Assembly: GCA_028290285.1 (NCBI GenBank)
Contig: JAQGKD010000099.1
Coordinates: 1 to 64,000, forward strand
Source: Hyphomicrobiales bacterium
GTDB taxonomy: Bacteria > Pseudomonadota > Alphaproteobacteria > Rhizobiales > Beijerinckiaceae
DNA: 64,000 nucleotides
Direction: 5' to 3'
The position numbers and the translations under genes were made by a program. This document shows, piece after piece, positions 16,708 through 25,547 of this stretch; the first letter of the stretch is position 1; each line of letters starts with the position of its first letter. The notes beneath the pieces were generated by a model. That model ran no database searches. It was not told where the DNA came from and saw only the letters and a program-made list of their open reading frames with translations.

Positions 16708-17526
16708 TCATGAGCAATGATCAGAGACGGGGGGCGCAACGAGCGCCGGCGCGGCATTGAGCAGAGCCTTCGTATAGGGCTGCTGCGGATTGTCGAAGAC
16801 AGCGCTGGCTGGCCCCGTCTCGACGATCGCTCCGTTCTCGATGACGGCGACGCGATCGCACAGATACTCGACGACGGCGAGATTATGCGTGATGAACAGA
16901 ATGGAAAGATCCATCGCCTCGCGGAGATCGAGAAACAGGTTCAAAATCTGCATCTGCACGGAGACGTCCAGTGCTGACACTGCTTCATCCGCAATCAGCA
17001 GCCTCGGCCGCATCACCAGAGCGCGTGCGATCGAAATGCGCTGACGCTGACCGCCGCTGAACTGGTGCGGGTAGAGCGAACGATCCTTCGGGTCGAGGCC
17101 CACCAGCTCCATACATTGCGCCACGCGCTGACGAATGTCTGCCCGATTCACATCACCGGCGATCCGCAATCCTTCGCCGATGAGCTGTTCCACCCGCATG
17201 CGCGGGTTCAGGGACGAGTAGGGGTCCTGGAAAACCATCTGGATGCCGCGCTGCGAGGCCTTAACGGCTGGCTCTGCGCCGCCGAACAGAGTCCGCCCGT
17301 CGAAGGTGAGCGAACCGGCGTCCGCCTTCATCAGGCCGACGATGATCTTGGCCAGCGTCGATTTTCCCGAACCGGACTCGCCCAGGAGGCCGACGATTTC
17401 CGCGCGGTTCACTTCGATGGAGACGTCAGCGAGCGCAATCGCGTGCGAAACGGGCTTCCACCATTTTTCGCGATAGGGGAAGGCCTTGCGGATGCCGCGC
17501 GCGACGAGCAGGGGTTCGTCTCTCAT
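16708..17526 (-). CDS. Dipeptide/oligopeptide-type ABC transporter ATPase, second subunit (DppF/OppF-like)
   Basis: This is a 272-residue nucleotide-binding subunit. Walker A is GESGSGKST, the Q-loop is FQDPYSSLNPRM (the SLNPRM wording is typical of DppF/OppF), the signature is FSGGQRQR, Walker B is RLLIADEAVSALD, and the switch histidine is in ITHNLAV. The end (PQQPYTKALLNAAP) is the short oligopeptide-transporter tail. Its ATG overlaps the stop of the companion ATPase by four bases. The cargo may be peptides, opines or other amides; the isochorismatase genes at both ends of the operon point to an amide-like compound, which is inference. Confidence 0.93.
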   Translation of the reverse strand: MRDEPLLVARGIRKAFPYREKWWKPVSHAIALADVSIEVNRAEIVGLLGESGSGKSTLAKIIVGLMKADAGSLTFDGRTLFGGAEPAVKASQRGIQMVFQDPYSSLNPRMRVEQLIGEGLRIAGDVNRADIRQRVAQCMELVGLDPKDRSLYPHQFSGGQRQRISIARALVMRPRLLIADEAVSALDVSVQMQILNLFLDLREAMDLSILFITHNLAVVEYLCDRVAVIENGAIVETGPASAVFDNPQQPYTKALLNAAPALVAPPVSDHCS

Positions 17527-18527
17527 GCGAGTGGCCGCAGGCAACGCACCGAAGCCCCCTCGATGTCGACCATGGGAATGCCGCCCTTGTCACAGGCGTC
17601 GACCCGGCGCGGGCATCTCGGACTGAATCGGCAGCCTGGCATGGGCGCCGCAAGTCTCGGCACCGTGCCTTCGATGCCAAGCTGGCGACGGCCGTCGATC
17701 CTGCGGCGCGGGATGCAATTCATCAGAGCTGCGGAATAGGGATGGCGCGGGGATCTCACGATGTCGGTGGTCGTCGTCACTTCCATCATGTCGCCGCCGT
17801 AAAGCACACCGACGCGGTCGGCATATTGCGCGACGAGCGACAGGTCGTGCGAGATGAACAGCACCGAGATCTTATACTTCAGGCGCAGGCGCGCCAGAAT
17901 GTCCATCACCTCCGCCTGAATGCTGACGTCCAGCGCGGTCGTCGGCTCATCTGCGATCAGAAGCGCCGGCCGGTTGCTCACCGCCATCGCGATCATCACG
18001 CGCTGGCGCATCCCGCCACTCAATTCGTGCGGGTACATTTTCATGAGGCGCTCGGGATCCTTGAAGCGCACATCGGACAAAAGCCCGGCGGCCAACTGCG
18101 CACGCTCCGATGTCGGTAGATTCTGATGCGTGACGATCGCCTCGTCGATCTGCTTGCCGATCGTCATAAGCGGATTGAGCGAACTCATCGGCTCCTGAAA
18201 GATCATCGCGATGCGTGAACCGCGCAAGCTGCGCATGCGGTTCGCGCTGGCAGAGGCGATGTCATCGCCCTGGAAGACAATCTTGCCTTCGATCTTCAGA
18301 AGCGCAGGCGGAAGAAGCCGCATGAGCGCGCGCGCGATCATCGTCTTTCCCGACCCGCTTTCTCCGATCAGCGCGAAACATTCGCCTTGCGCAATCGAAA
18401 ACGACACGTCTCGCACGATGGGAATGAGAGTGTCGTTGGAGCGCACCGAGAGATGCAGTCCCTCAACGGACAAAAGCGGCGCATCAAGGCCTGTAGACGG
18501 ATCGAGAGCTTGCGGGGCTGCTGTCAT
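17523..18527 (-). CDS. Dipeptide/oligopeptide-type ABC transporter ATPase, first subunit (DppD/OppD-like)
   Basis: This is a 334-residue nucleotide-binding subunit with Walker [11 protein letters not shown]-loop [12 protein letters not shown], signature LSGGMRQR, Walker [14 protein letters not shown] and switch histidine in ISHDLSL. The C-terminal extension carries the conserved cysteine pattern of oligo_HPY domains ([15 protein letters not shown] and a later RCLRP), which can bind an iron-sulfur cluster in OppD/DppD. ATG 18527 overlaps the preceding permease stop by four bases and is preferred over an upstream in-frame start inside that gene. It pairs with the 16708-17526 ATPase to drive the DppB/DppC-type channel. 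Confidence 0.93.
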   Translation of the reverse strand: MTAAPQALDPSTGLDAPLLSVEGLHLSVRSNDTLIPIVRDVSFSIAQGECFALIGESGSGKTMIARALMRLLPPALLKIEGKIVFQGDDIASASANRMRSLRGSRIAMIFQEPMSSLNPLMTIGKQIDEAIVTHQNLPTSERAQLAAGLLSDVRFKDPERLMKMYPHELSGGMRQRVMIAMAVSNRPALLIADEPTTALDVSIQAEVMDILARLRLKYKISVLFISHDLSLVAQYADRVGVLYGGDMMEVTTTTDIVRSPRHPYSAALMNCIPRRRIDGRRQLGIEGTVPRLAAPMPGCRFSPRCPRRVDACDKGGIPMVDIEGASVRCLRPLA

Positions 18528-19360
18528 GATACGTTCAGATGGGATTTCGGATCGAACATGTCGCGCAGGGCGTCGCCGATCAGGTTTAGGCCGAGAACAG
18601 TGACGAAGATTCCGACGCCGGGAAAGACCGCCAGCCACCATGCCTGGGTGACATAGGAGCGCCCGTCCGCGAGCATGCTCCCATAGGTGGCGACCTCAGG
18701 CGGCACGCCGATGCCGAGAAAGCTGAGGCTCGATTCGGCCAGAATGGCGGTCGCCATCGAGAAGGTGGCGACGACGATGGCCGGTCCGATCAAGTTGGGA
18801 AGAATATGCCGCGTCAGAATCCATCCCGTGCCGCCGCCCATGATCCGGGACGCGGAAACATATTCCATGTCGCGCAAGGTGAGGGCCTGAGCGCGCGCCA
18901 CGCGCGTGTAGGGGATCCAGCGCTGCAGCGAAAGCGCGAGGATCACGTTGGGCAAGGACTGGCCGAAGAAAGTAAGAACCGTGATGGCGAGAAGAATGGG
19001 TGGAAAAGCCCAGACCGTCTCGACCAGCTTCTGGATCGCAGTGTCCCGGGCGCCTGCGACAAAGCCTGAATAGGCGCCCAGCAGAAGACCAATCCCGCCC
19101 GAGATGAACACGACGGCGGCGGCTATTGCGAGCGATACACGCGCGCCCGATACCATTCGGGAAAAGACGTCGCGCCCCAATTGGTCGGTCCCGAAGGGAT
19201 ACTCCGGGTTCAGGAGATCCGGCGGCTGCAGCGACGCCATCAGGTCCTGTTCGAGCGGTCCATGTCGCGCGAAGAAGCCGCCCAGCGTCGCGAGCGCAAC
19301 GATCAGCAGACGACAAGCCGCTCCGAGAATGAGCTTGTAGTTTCCGCGCAGCCGCATCAC
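18524..19360 (-). CDS. ABC transporter permease, DppC-like
   Basis: This is a 278-residue inner-membrane protein of the binding-protein-dependent transport family. The N-terminal helix is followed by PFGTDQLGRDVFSRMVSGARVSL, the signature stretch of DppC/OppC, and there are about six membrane segments with the ATPase-contacting EAA-type loop near AQALTLRDMEYVSASRIMG. It overlaps dppB upstream and dppD downstream by four bases each. The first residues (MMRLRGNYK) are basic, consistent with a cytoplasmic N-terminus. Confidence 0.92.
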   Translation of the reverse strand: MMRLRGNYKLILGAACRLLIVALATLGGFFARHGPLEQDLMASLQPPDLLNPEYPFGTDQLGRDVFSRMVSGARVSLAIAAAVVFISGGIGLLLGAYSGFVAGARDTAIQKLVETVWAFPPILLAITVLTFFGQSLPNVILALSLQRWIPYTRVARAQALTLRDMEYVSASRIMGGGTGWILTRHILPNLIGPAIVVATFSMATAILAESSLSFLGIGVPPEVATYGSMLADGRSYVTQAWWLAVFPGVGIFVTVLGLNLIGDALRDMFDPKSHLNVS

Positions 19361-20367
19361 GTCGATCCCTGCAGCCGGATGCGCGGGTCGATCCAGACAT
19401 AAAGGAGGTCGATCACCGTGTTCAGCAGGATGAAGATGCTCGTGTAGGTCATGACGATGCCTAGGACGAGCGGGATGTCGCGCACGCTGACCGCCTGGAA
19501 CAGAAGCGTTCCCAATCCTGGCCAGGAGAAAACCACCTCGACGATGATGCTGCCGCTGAGAAGGCTGCCGAGTTCGAGGCCGATGATCGTGATGACGGGG
19601 ATGGCGGCGTTCGGCGCCAGGTGATACGCAATAATTCTCCGCAGCGAAAGCCCCTTGGCCACAGCGGTGAACACGAACTCCTGCTGTCCGACATCGATGA
19701 TCGCCGACCGCGTGATGCGGGTGATGATCCCGACCATGGCAAGTGCCAGTGTCGCGGCCGGAAGCAGAAGATGTTTCGCGGCGACCACCGTCAGTCCGAT
19801 CTGGCCGGCGAGCAGCGTATCGGGAATGAGCAGACCCGTGATTCTGGCCGGCGCGGCGCCATAGGGCATCCGGTCGCCGGACGGCAGCAGGTTCAGTTCG
19901 GCGGAGAAGACCAGCACAAGCATGATGCCGATCCAGAAGCTCGGCGCGCTGACGCCGGCGATCGATGCCAAAGAGAGAATCGCATCAGGGAAGCGGCCCT
20001 TGTACATCGCGGACGCGAGCCCCGCCACCAGGCCGATGAGGATCGCCGCCAGAGTCGCCGCGAGGGCGAGTTCGATCGTTGCCGGCAGGCGCTCCGCAAT
20101 CAGCTTCGACACAGGCTGGTGAAACCGAAAGGACTCGCCGAAATCGAGATGCAGTCCGTTCCAGACGAACCGCGCGAATTGAACGGCGACGGGCTGATCG
20201 AGCCCCCATCGCTCGCGTAATCTCGCGGCGTCCTCGGGCGTCGCGAGATCCGGCAGCAGAATGTCGGCGGCGTCGCCCGAGGCGGATTTCAGCATCGTGA
20301 ACAGGATCAGGCTCACGAGCAGAAGAACCACGATGGCGCCGCCGACCCTCGACAGGAAAAACTTCAT
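19357..20367 (-). CDS. ABC transporter permease, DppB-like
   Basis: This is a 336-residue inner-membrane permease. The N-terminus MKFFLSRVGGAIVVLLLVSL, the conserved LRERWGLDQPVAVQFARFV region and the EAA loop (FVFTAVAKGLSLRRIIAYH) are characteristic of DppB/OppB. Six membrane segments are expected. It follows the binding-protein gene after about 30 bases and overlaps dppC by four, placing it second in the five-gene transporter unit. Confidence 0.92.
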   Translation of the reverse strand: MKFFLSRVGGAIVVLLLVSLILFTMLKSASGDAADILLPDLATPEDAARLRERWGLDQPVAVQFARFVWNGLHLDFGESFRFHQPVSKLIAERLPATIELALAATLAAILIGLVAGLASAMYKGRFPDAILSLASIAGVSAPSFWIGIMLVLVFSAELNLLPSGDRMPYGAAPARITGLLIPDTLLAGQIGLTVVAAKHLLLPAATLALAMVGIITRITRSAIIDVGQQEFVFTAVAKGLSLRRIIAYHLAPNAAIPVITIIGLELGSLLSGSIIVEVVFSWPGLGTLLFQAVSVRDIPLVLGIVMTYTSIFILLNTVIDLLYVWIDPRIRLQGST

Positions 20368-20396
20368 GGTATCCGGATCACCTAGAGCGCACGCAG

Positions 20397-21923
20397 TCAG
20401 TGCATTTTGACGTCAAGCCACCAGGCTTCGCCGGATGGATCGTTCGGCCAATCCACATTCGAGCGGACGCCGTTAATCAGGCGATGCGACCAAAGGAATT
20501 GAGCTGGAGCGTCCTCGGCGAGCTTTTCCGCGACGTCGCGCAGGATCGCGCAGCGCTGCTCCGCATCGAACGTCGCCCGGCCCTTCTTGAAGAGGGCGTC
20601 GACCTCCGGATTGGAATATTTAATGCGCGGCGAAACCCCGGTCTCGAAATATTGCGAGAGCGCTACTGCCGGATCTGCGACCTGGCCGCGGCCCATGTAA
20701 TACATCGGCGTCTTGCCGTTACGCACGTCGGCCCAGAGGTTGGCCCATTCCGGCGTTCTCAAGCGCACCTTGAAGCCGACTTGCGTCAGCATCTGCGCGA
20801 TCGCCTCAGAAATTTGCCGATCCGAGATGTAGCGACCCGTCGACGAGTAAAAATCGATCTCTGGGCCGCCGCCGGCATAACCTGCTTCGGCGAGCAGCGC
20901 CTTCGACTTTTGCGGATCGTAGGTCGCAGCGGATTTCGCCGGGCCCGTGTAGCAGAACTGGTTCGGACCGAGCGGCCCGTTCAAAGGATCCGCGTAGCCG
21001 AACAAGAGCCGCTGCATGAGAGCGTCGCGGTTGATCGCATGCGCAGCGGCGCGGCGGACGCGCACGTCGTCCCACGGCTTGGCTGCCGGGCTCATCGCAA
21101 CAAACATGATCTCGACTGAACCGGTCGGCACGACCTTCACGTCCGGTCGGTTCTTCAGTCGCTCGACAAGCTGCGGCGGAACGAGCCGCGCCACCTGGAC
21201 TTCGTTGTTGAGCAGGGCCGTCACACGTTGCTCGGGCTCGCGCATCTGCCGATAGACGACAACGTCGGGCGCCTCCGGCTTCTTCTCGGGCCACAACTCA
21301 TTCTTGCGCAGCACATAGCGTTCGTCGGTAGCGAAATCCTGGTACTTGTACGGGCCCCAACCATAGGGATGGCTCTTATCGGCGTCCTTGCCGTACTTCT
21401 CGAACAGGTCCGCGCTCGTGATAGCGAACTGGCCGAAAATGTCGGCGGCAAGCTGAGAGCTCGGCTCCTTGGTGTTGATGTCGACGGTTTTCTCATCCAC
21501 CACGACCATGTCTTGCACGGACGAGAACAGAAACCGCTGCTGGCTGTCCGGATCCGTCATGATCCGCTTCCAGGAATGCACGACGTCACGCGCAGTCGGG
21601 CCCGGGCCACCGTCGCTGCGCTTCAAATCAGTACGAAGCGTGAAGCGCCATGTCTTGCCTTGGTTGATGACCTCCCACTTGTCGGCGAGCATGCCCACGA
21701 AGGCTTTCTTCTCGTAGTCGAGACGGCCGAGACAGCCGTAGACCTGACACCAGATAAAGTAGAGCTGCGACTCGCTCTCGGCGTATGGATCCATCGTCGT
21801 AATGGTGGAGGTCGAGGTCACCGTGAGGACGCGGTCGGCGGCCTGCGATTCGAGGGCGCCGAGCAGGCAGACAGGCACGGCCACAGCAGCGCAGAGCCAC
21901 GATCTGAATGGGTTTCGAAACAT
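20397..21923 (-). CDS. Periplasmic extracellular solute-binding protein family 5 (DppA-like)
   Basis: This is a 508-residue protein with a signal peptide (MFRNPFRSWLCAAVAVPV... ending ESQAAD) and the SBP_bac_5 pattern: a LTVTSTSTITTMDPYAESE start, KWEVINQGKTWRFTLRTDLKR, the DVRVRRAAAHAINRDAL region, and a C-terminal tail typical of peptide-binding proteins. ATG 21923 is chosen because it begins the signal peptide; an upstream in-frame start at 21983 adds an implausible leader. It captures the ligand for DppB/C/D/F. It is preceded by two Bug-protein genes on the same strand, so two different binding-protein systems share one transcription direction. Confidence 0.92.
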   Translation of the reverse strand: MFRNPFRSWLCAAVAVPVCLLGALESQAADRVLTVTSTSTITTMDPYAESESQLYFIWCQVYGCLGRLDYEKKAFVGMLADKWEVINQGKTWRFTLRTDLKRSDGGPGPTARDVVHSWKRIMTDPDSQQRFLFSSVQDMVVVDEKTVDINTKEPSSQLAADIFGQFAITSADLFEKYGKDADKSHPYGWGPYKYQDFATDERYVLRKNELWPEKKPEAPDVVVYRQMREPEQRVTALLNNEVQVARLVPPQLVERLKNRPDVKVVPTGSVEIMFVAMSPAAKPWDDVRVRRAAAHAINRDALMQRLLFGYADPLNGPLGPNQFCYTGPAKSAATYDPQKSKALLAEAGYAGGGPEIDFYSSTGRYISDRQISEAIAQMLTQVGFKVRLRTPEWANLWADVRNGKTPMYYMGRGQVADPAVALSQYFETGVSPRIKYSNPEVDALFKKGRATFDAEQRCAILRDVAEKLAEDAPAQFLWSHRLINGVRSNVDWPNDPSGEAWWLDVKMH

Positions 21924-22135
21924 GTGGGCCTCCCTAATTCGCGCGTCTGTCGGCACGATGAAATCATTCACGCATGATGGCATCCGAAGATCAAGTGTTT
22001 GCGCAGGGCGAGATTTGCGCTGCGGCTGAAGGCATCATTAGACGTGCGGACGCAGCGACCTGCTAGTGAACGCGCCGAAGATCCGCGCTTCCGACTCATT
22101 TCATCCGGTGCCGTTCCGTTTTGCAGTCAAGCTCT

Positions 22136-23170
22136 TCAGAAACCCGCCTTGTTCAGTTCCTCGACCGCCCTCGCCTGAACTTTCGGTGGCGCGCCGAGGG
22201 CCAGGTTGATCAACTCGAGAATTCTTTCGGGTGGCAGATAGGCTACATCGAGACCGAGCTTTTCAGCCTCCGTTTTGAACTCGGGATCTTCAAGCGTCTC
22301 GGCGAAAGCCTTTCTCAGGGCCGCAAGGCGATCAGCAGGGACTCCGGGAGGCGCTGCAAAGGGGCGATTGTAGACCTGCGTGCTCAGAATGACTTTCAAT
22401 GCTTCCTTGTTCTCACCTTCCGGCAACATGTCCATGAGGAAGGGCACGCCCATTTTCTGCAGTTCGGGCTGCGGCTGTATCGCGATGTCGATCACGACGC
22501 GCGCAGAGTCGCGGCTGAACATGTCTCGCCCGTTGACGCGCGCACCGTCCCAGGACCAGCCGCACATGCCCGAGACCTCGCCGCTTTCCATCGCGAGTTG
22601 CACGTTGGACGTGGAGACGTAGCCATTGACGATCTTGAATTTCGTCCCAGCCAGATTGTTGAGGATCAGCGGGATCATGTTCGGCGAACCGGATGTCGCA
22701 CCGACGACGAATTCGCGAGAAAACAAATCCTGCGCCTTTGCCTCCTTTGCCGCACCTGACATGGCGCAGATCGTCGAGGCGACGCTCATGTTGCCGATCC
22801 ATGAGAAATTGCGCACGTCGAATTTGACGCTCGGCATGGCGGCCAGTTGATTCAATGTCACCGTGTTCTGGAATATGCCCATGGTGAGGCCATCCGGAGC
22901 AGCGATAGAGTAGAGATTGTTGGCCGCCGTCAGGCCACCGGCGCCGGGCATGTTCTTCACGACGATCGACGGTTGGCCCGGGATATATTTTCCGAGATAC
23001 CGGACCAGGAAGCGAGTGTAGAGATCGTACCCACCGCCCACACCTGAGGGGACGATCATCGAGATCTGCTTCCCCCGATAGAAATCTGCAACCGGATCCG
23101 CACGGGCCGGAAACGCGCCGGCCGCGGTCAGAGCGGCGAGGGCGAGTAGTCGTGCAATGGTTGTTTTCAT
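22136..23170 (-). CDS. Bug-family substrate-binding protein
   Basis: This is a 344-residue periplasmic protein with a signal peptide ending FPARAD. The signature blocks are DFYRGKQISMIVPSGVGGGYDLYTRFL, PSIVVKNMPGAGG, and VPADRLAALRKAFAETLEDPE. ATG 23170 with GGGGG before it is chosen; an in-frame ATG at 23185 would overlap the stop of the neighbouring Bug gene. It shares the general architecture but not a close identity with the copy at 23182-24210, so they probably bind different anions. No TctAB permease lies next to it. Confidence 0.88.
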   Translation of the reverse strand: MKTTIARLLALAALTAAGAFPARADPVADFYRGKQISMIVPSGVGGGYDLYTRFLVRYLGKYIPGQPSIVVKNMPGAGGLTAANNLYSIAAPDGLTMGIFQNTVTLNQLAAMPSVKFDVRNFSWIGNMSVASTICAMSGAAKEAKAQDLFSREFVVGATSGSPNMIPLILNNLAGTKFKIVNGYVSTSNVQLAMESGEVSGMCGWSWDGARVNGRDMFSRDSARVVIDIAIQPQPELQKMGVPFLMDMLPEGENKEALKVILSTQVYNRPFAAPPGVPADRLAALRKAFAETLEDPEFKTEAEKLGLDVAYLPPERILELINLALGAPPKVQARAVEELNKAGF

Positions 23171-23181
23171 GATCGCCCCCG

Positions 23182-24210
23182 TCATTTGGTTTCGATGCCG
23201 AGCAATTTGCGGGTGCGCTCGACGATGTCCTTGGGCGCCTTGTAAGCGTCGGCGACCAGCTCCGAGATGCGCTCCGGCGCCATGTAACGGGTTTCCAGAT
23301 TCATCTTCGCTGTGTCTTCGCGCAGCATTGGGTCGTCCATCATTTCGGCGAAGGCTTTGCGCAGCATGACCATTTTGTCATCAGGCGTATTCGGCGGCGC
23401 CATGATGGGCGCACCATAGGCCCAAGGGGAAAAGACGAGCTTCATGATCTGGCGCGCGTCCTCGTTCGGTGCCAGCTCGAATACGCTTGGGATATTCGCG
23501 GCGAGGGCGGGATGTTTTTCGATCCCGGTCTGGATCACCACGTGGAACTTGCCGGCCTGATATGGCTCCCAGAGAGTGGCCTTGATCGCGGAGACCTGAA
23601 GACCGCAGAAGCCATCTACTTCCTTGTTCTCGGCGGCGAGGCGCACGTCGTTGAGGCCGGGATAGCCGAGAACCATTTTGAAATTCAGCCCTAGAATTCC
23701 CTGGATCGCCTTGGCGTCGAGTGTTGAGCCGGAGGAGGGGCCTGTGGCGCCCAGTGTCGCGGTCGTCGACTTCAGGTCGTCGAGGCTCCGGATTTTGTCG
23801 TTCCAGAAGCCGCAGGTTCCGACTTCGCTGTTCATGCTGCCGATCCATTTGAACCGGCGTGCATCGAACTTTGCAACATCAGGATTGAGGATCGGCTCCA
23901 TCGCATTCACCGGGTTGATGAGTGCGAGCGTCAGCCCGTCAGGCGCGGCGACATTCGCGGCGTTGGACGTGGCGGTAAGGCCGCCGGCACCCGGCATGTT
24001 CTGCACGATGACGGTTGGATTGCCGGGAATGTGCCGGCCGATGTGTCGCGTCGCGAGGCGCGCATAATTGTCGAACGTGCTGCCCGGCGGGTAGCCGACG
24101 AGAATACGGATGGTCTTACCTGCGAAAAAGCCGTCCGCTTCGGCGGCGTTCGCAGTCCCTCCAGGGACAAGTGCTGCAAGGATGAGAGTCGCCGCAAGTT
24201 TGATCCGCAT
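23182..24210 (-). CDS. Bug-family substrate-binding protein
   Basis: This is a 342-residue periplasmic protein; the signal peptide ends TANAAEA. The pattern is FFAGKTIRILVGYPPGSTFDNYARLATRHIG, PTVIVQNMPGAGG, and a late TPDDKMVMLRKAFAEMMDDP. The usual PGGG of the ligand loop is PPGST here, which may change anion specificity. It comes just downstream of the deleted isochorismatase copy and upstream of the second Bug gene, with ends within a few bases of that neighbour, so it belongs to the same leftward transcript. Confidence 0.88.
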   Translation of the reverse strand: MRIKLAATLILAALVPGGTANAAEADGFFAGKTIRILVGYPPGSTFDNYARLATRHIGRHIPGNPTVIVQNMPGAGGLTATSNAANVAAPDGLTLALINPVNAMEPILNPDVAKFDARRFKWIGSMNSEVGTCGFWNDKIRSLDDLKSTTATLGATGPSSGSTLDAKAIQGILGLNFKMVLGYPGLNDVRLAAENKEVDGFCGLQVSAIKATLWEPYQAGKFHVVIQTGIEKHPALAANIPSVFELAPNEDARQIMKLVFSPWAYGAPIMAPPNTPDDKMVMLRKAFAEMMDDPMLREDTAKMNLETRYMAPERISELVADAYKAPKDIVERTRKLLGIETK

Positions 24211-24234
24211 ATGTACGCTCCAGCCGTGTCGAGT

Positions 24235-24593
24235 TCAGTCGCCCGGCAGATGAAACAGTCCGTCAGGCAGTATCCGTATGAATTCGAGCGCATTCGTCAG
24301 GGCAACGACATCCGCGTATCTTGCATGCATGTCCGCGAGATTGATCGCGTGCTCGCCTTTGACAGCGGCTGGATCTGCTCGAGTGTCGTCCAAGCGTCCT
24401 CGCCGCAGGGCGTCTGCCAGGCCTTGATCGCCGAAAGTATGGGCTCCGGCTTTTTGCCGCAGAAGGCGTCGTTGACGTCGATGATTACCAGCGCGGGGCG
24501 CTCGCCGTAGCCTGCCAGAGCGTCATCACCCGACGCCTCGAGGACCTGCCGGTCGCGTTCCGTCAGGAAGGAATCCCAGATTCTCCTCCGCAT
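24235..24593 (-). pseudogene. Isochorismatase-family gene with internal deletion
   Basis: The first ~70 codons (IWDSFLTERDRQVLEASG, ERPALVIIDVNDAF, CGEDAWTTLEQI) align with the N-terminus of the intact gene at 15962-16693. The frame then breaks, and in another frame GEHAINLADMHARYADVV followed by LEFIRILPDGLF matches that gene's C-terminus. The middle of about 130 codons, which includes the catalytic lysine and cysteine, is missing, so no active enzyme is possible. It heads the leftward transport operon and mirrors the intact copy at its tail. A divergent paralogue, not a recent duplicate: N-terminal identity is only partial. Confidence 0.82.
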
Positions 24594-24643
24594 ACGTTCC
24601 CCGCGTTCATTTTTGACCTAGGCGGTTTTTCGTGGAGGGAAGA

Positions 24644-24663
24644 ATGGCCCCCGAGGGGGCCAT
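24644..24663. repeat. Perfect inverted repeat between divergent genes
   Basis: ATGGCCCCC, GA, GGGGGCCAT forms a nine-base perfect palindrome arm pair. It sits in the 350-base gap (24594-24945) between the leftward transport operon and the rightward GST gene, so it may be an operator for a dimeric regulator or a leader hairpin. A terminator is less likely because both flanking genes point away from it. Confidence 0.55.
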
Positions 24664-24945
24664 CTGTCAACGGATCGGGAATAAATCCAAAAAAAGAACA
24701 CCTGCCGTTTGCGAAATGCCCGGACAAACCTATCGAAATCACCCAAACTCGCCTAAAGGCCAGCAATCCCTGTTCTTTCCCGCAGAACAGGAAAATCAGA
24801 CGGAGAATGGTTCGGAGGTAACTGCGAGCACGAGCAAGCACCAATTTTCAAAGAAGGTATCTGCAGACGCCGCGCTTTTGGCTCTCGCGACCGCATCCTG
24901 TATCCTGATTCCGGCTTGTCTTCCGAAACGCCCGAGGGATCATCG

Positions 24946-25512
24946 ATGCTCACGCTCTATTTCGCTCCGGGGTCGAGCTCGATGGCTCCGCATATCGCCT
25001 TGCACGAGATCGGCGCGCCTTTCGAGGGCCGGCCGGTCTCGCTGGCCCGCAAGGAGGCTCGGTCGCCTGAATATCTGGCAATCAATCCGGAGGGCAAAGT
25101 GCCGACGCTCGTCATCGACGGTCGTCCACTGACTGAAGTCGCGGCCATCCTGTTTTATCTGGCGAGACGCTATCCGGAGGCTCGATTGCTGCCCGTTTCA
25201 GATTTCGAGCAGGAGGCGCATGTCATTTCCTGGATGTCATTTGCGGCTGCGACGCTGCACCCCGCGCGTCGCCAGGGCCTCGACCACGCGCGGCGGATTT
25301 TCGGGCTGGCGGAGCGCCGGCTTGCCGATCGCGAATGGGCCGTTGGACAGTACTCGATCGCAGACATCCACATTTTCCGCCTGTTCTGGCGTTTCATGGG
25401 CGGCTACGAGGCGGCCGAAGGCGAGTTTCCCGCATTGGGCGGTCACTACAGGCGCATGATGGCGCGTCCCGCCGTGCAGAAGACCCTGGCCGCCGAATCA
25501 GCGGCGGGCTAG
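24946..25512 (+). CDS. Glutathione S-transferase family protein
   Basis: This is a 188-residue protein. The thioredoxin-like N-terminal domain (MLTLYFAPGSSSMAPHIALHEIG) has serine at the catalytic position as in beta/theta-like bacterial enzymes, and the glutathione-binding segment NPEGKVPTLVIDGRPLTE is present. The helical C-terminal domain carries the ADIHIFRLFWR (N-capping-box region). ATG 24946 is chosen; an in-frame start at 24916 adds ten residues outside the fold. It conjugates glutathione to an electrophile or serves as a glutathione-dependent lyase; the substrate is unknown. It stands alone, divergent from the transport operon. Confidence 0.87.
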   Translation: MLTLYFAPGSSSMAPHIALHEIGAPFEGRPVSLARKEARSPEYLAINPEGKVPTLVIDGRPLTEVAAILFYLARRYPEARLLPVSDFEQEAHVISWMSFAAATLHPARRQGLDHARRIFGLAERRLADREWAVGQYSIADIHIFRLFWRFMGGYEAAEGEFPALGGHYRRMMARPAVQKTLAAESAAG

Positions 25513-25547
25513 GAGCTGCCCGGCTAGCGCGCGAGCGCCTGGCTGTT

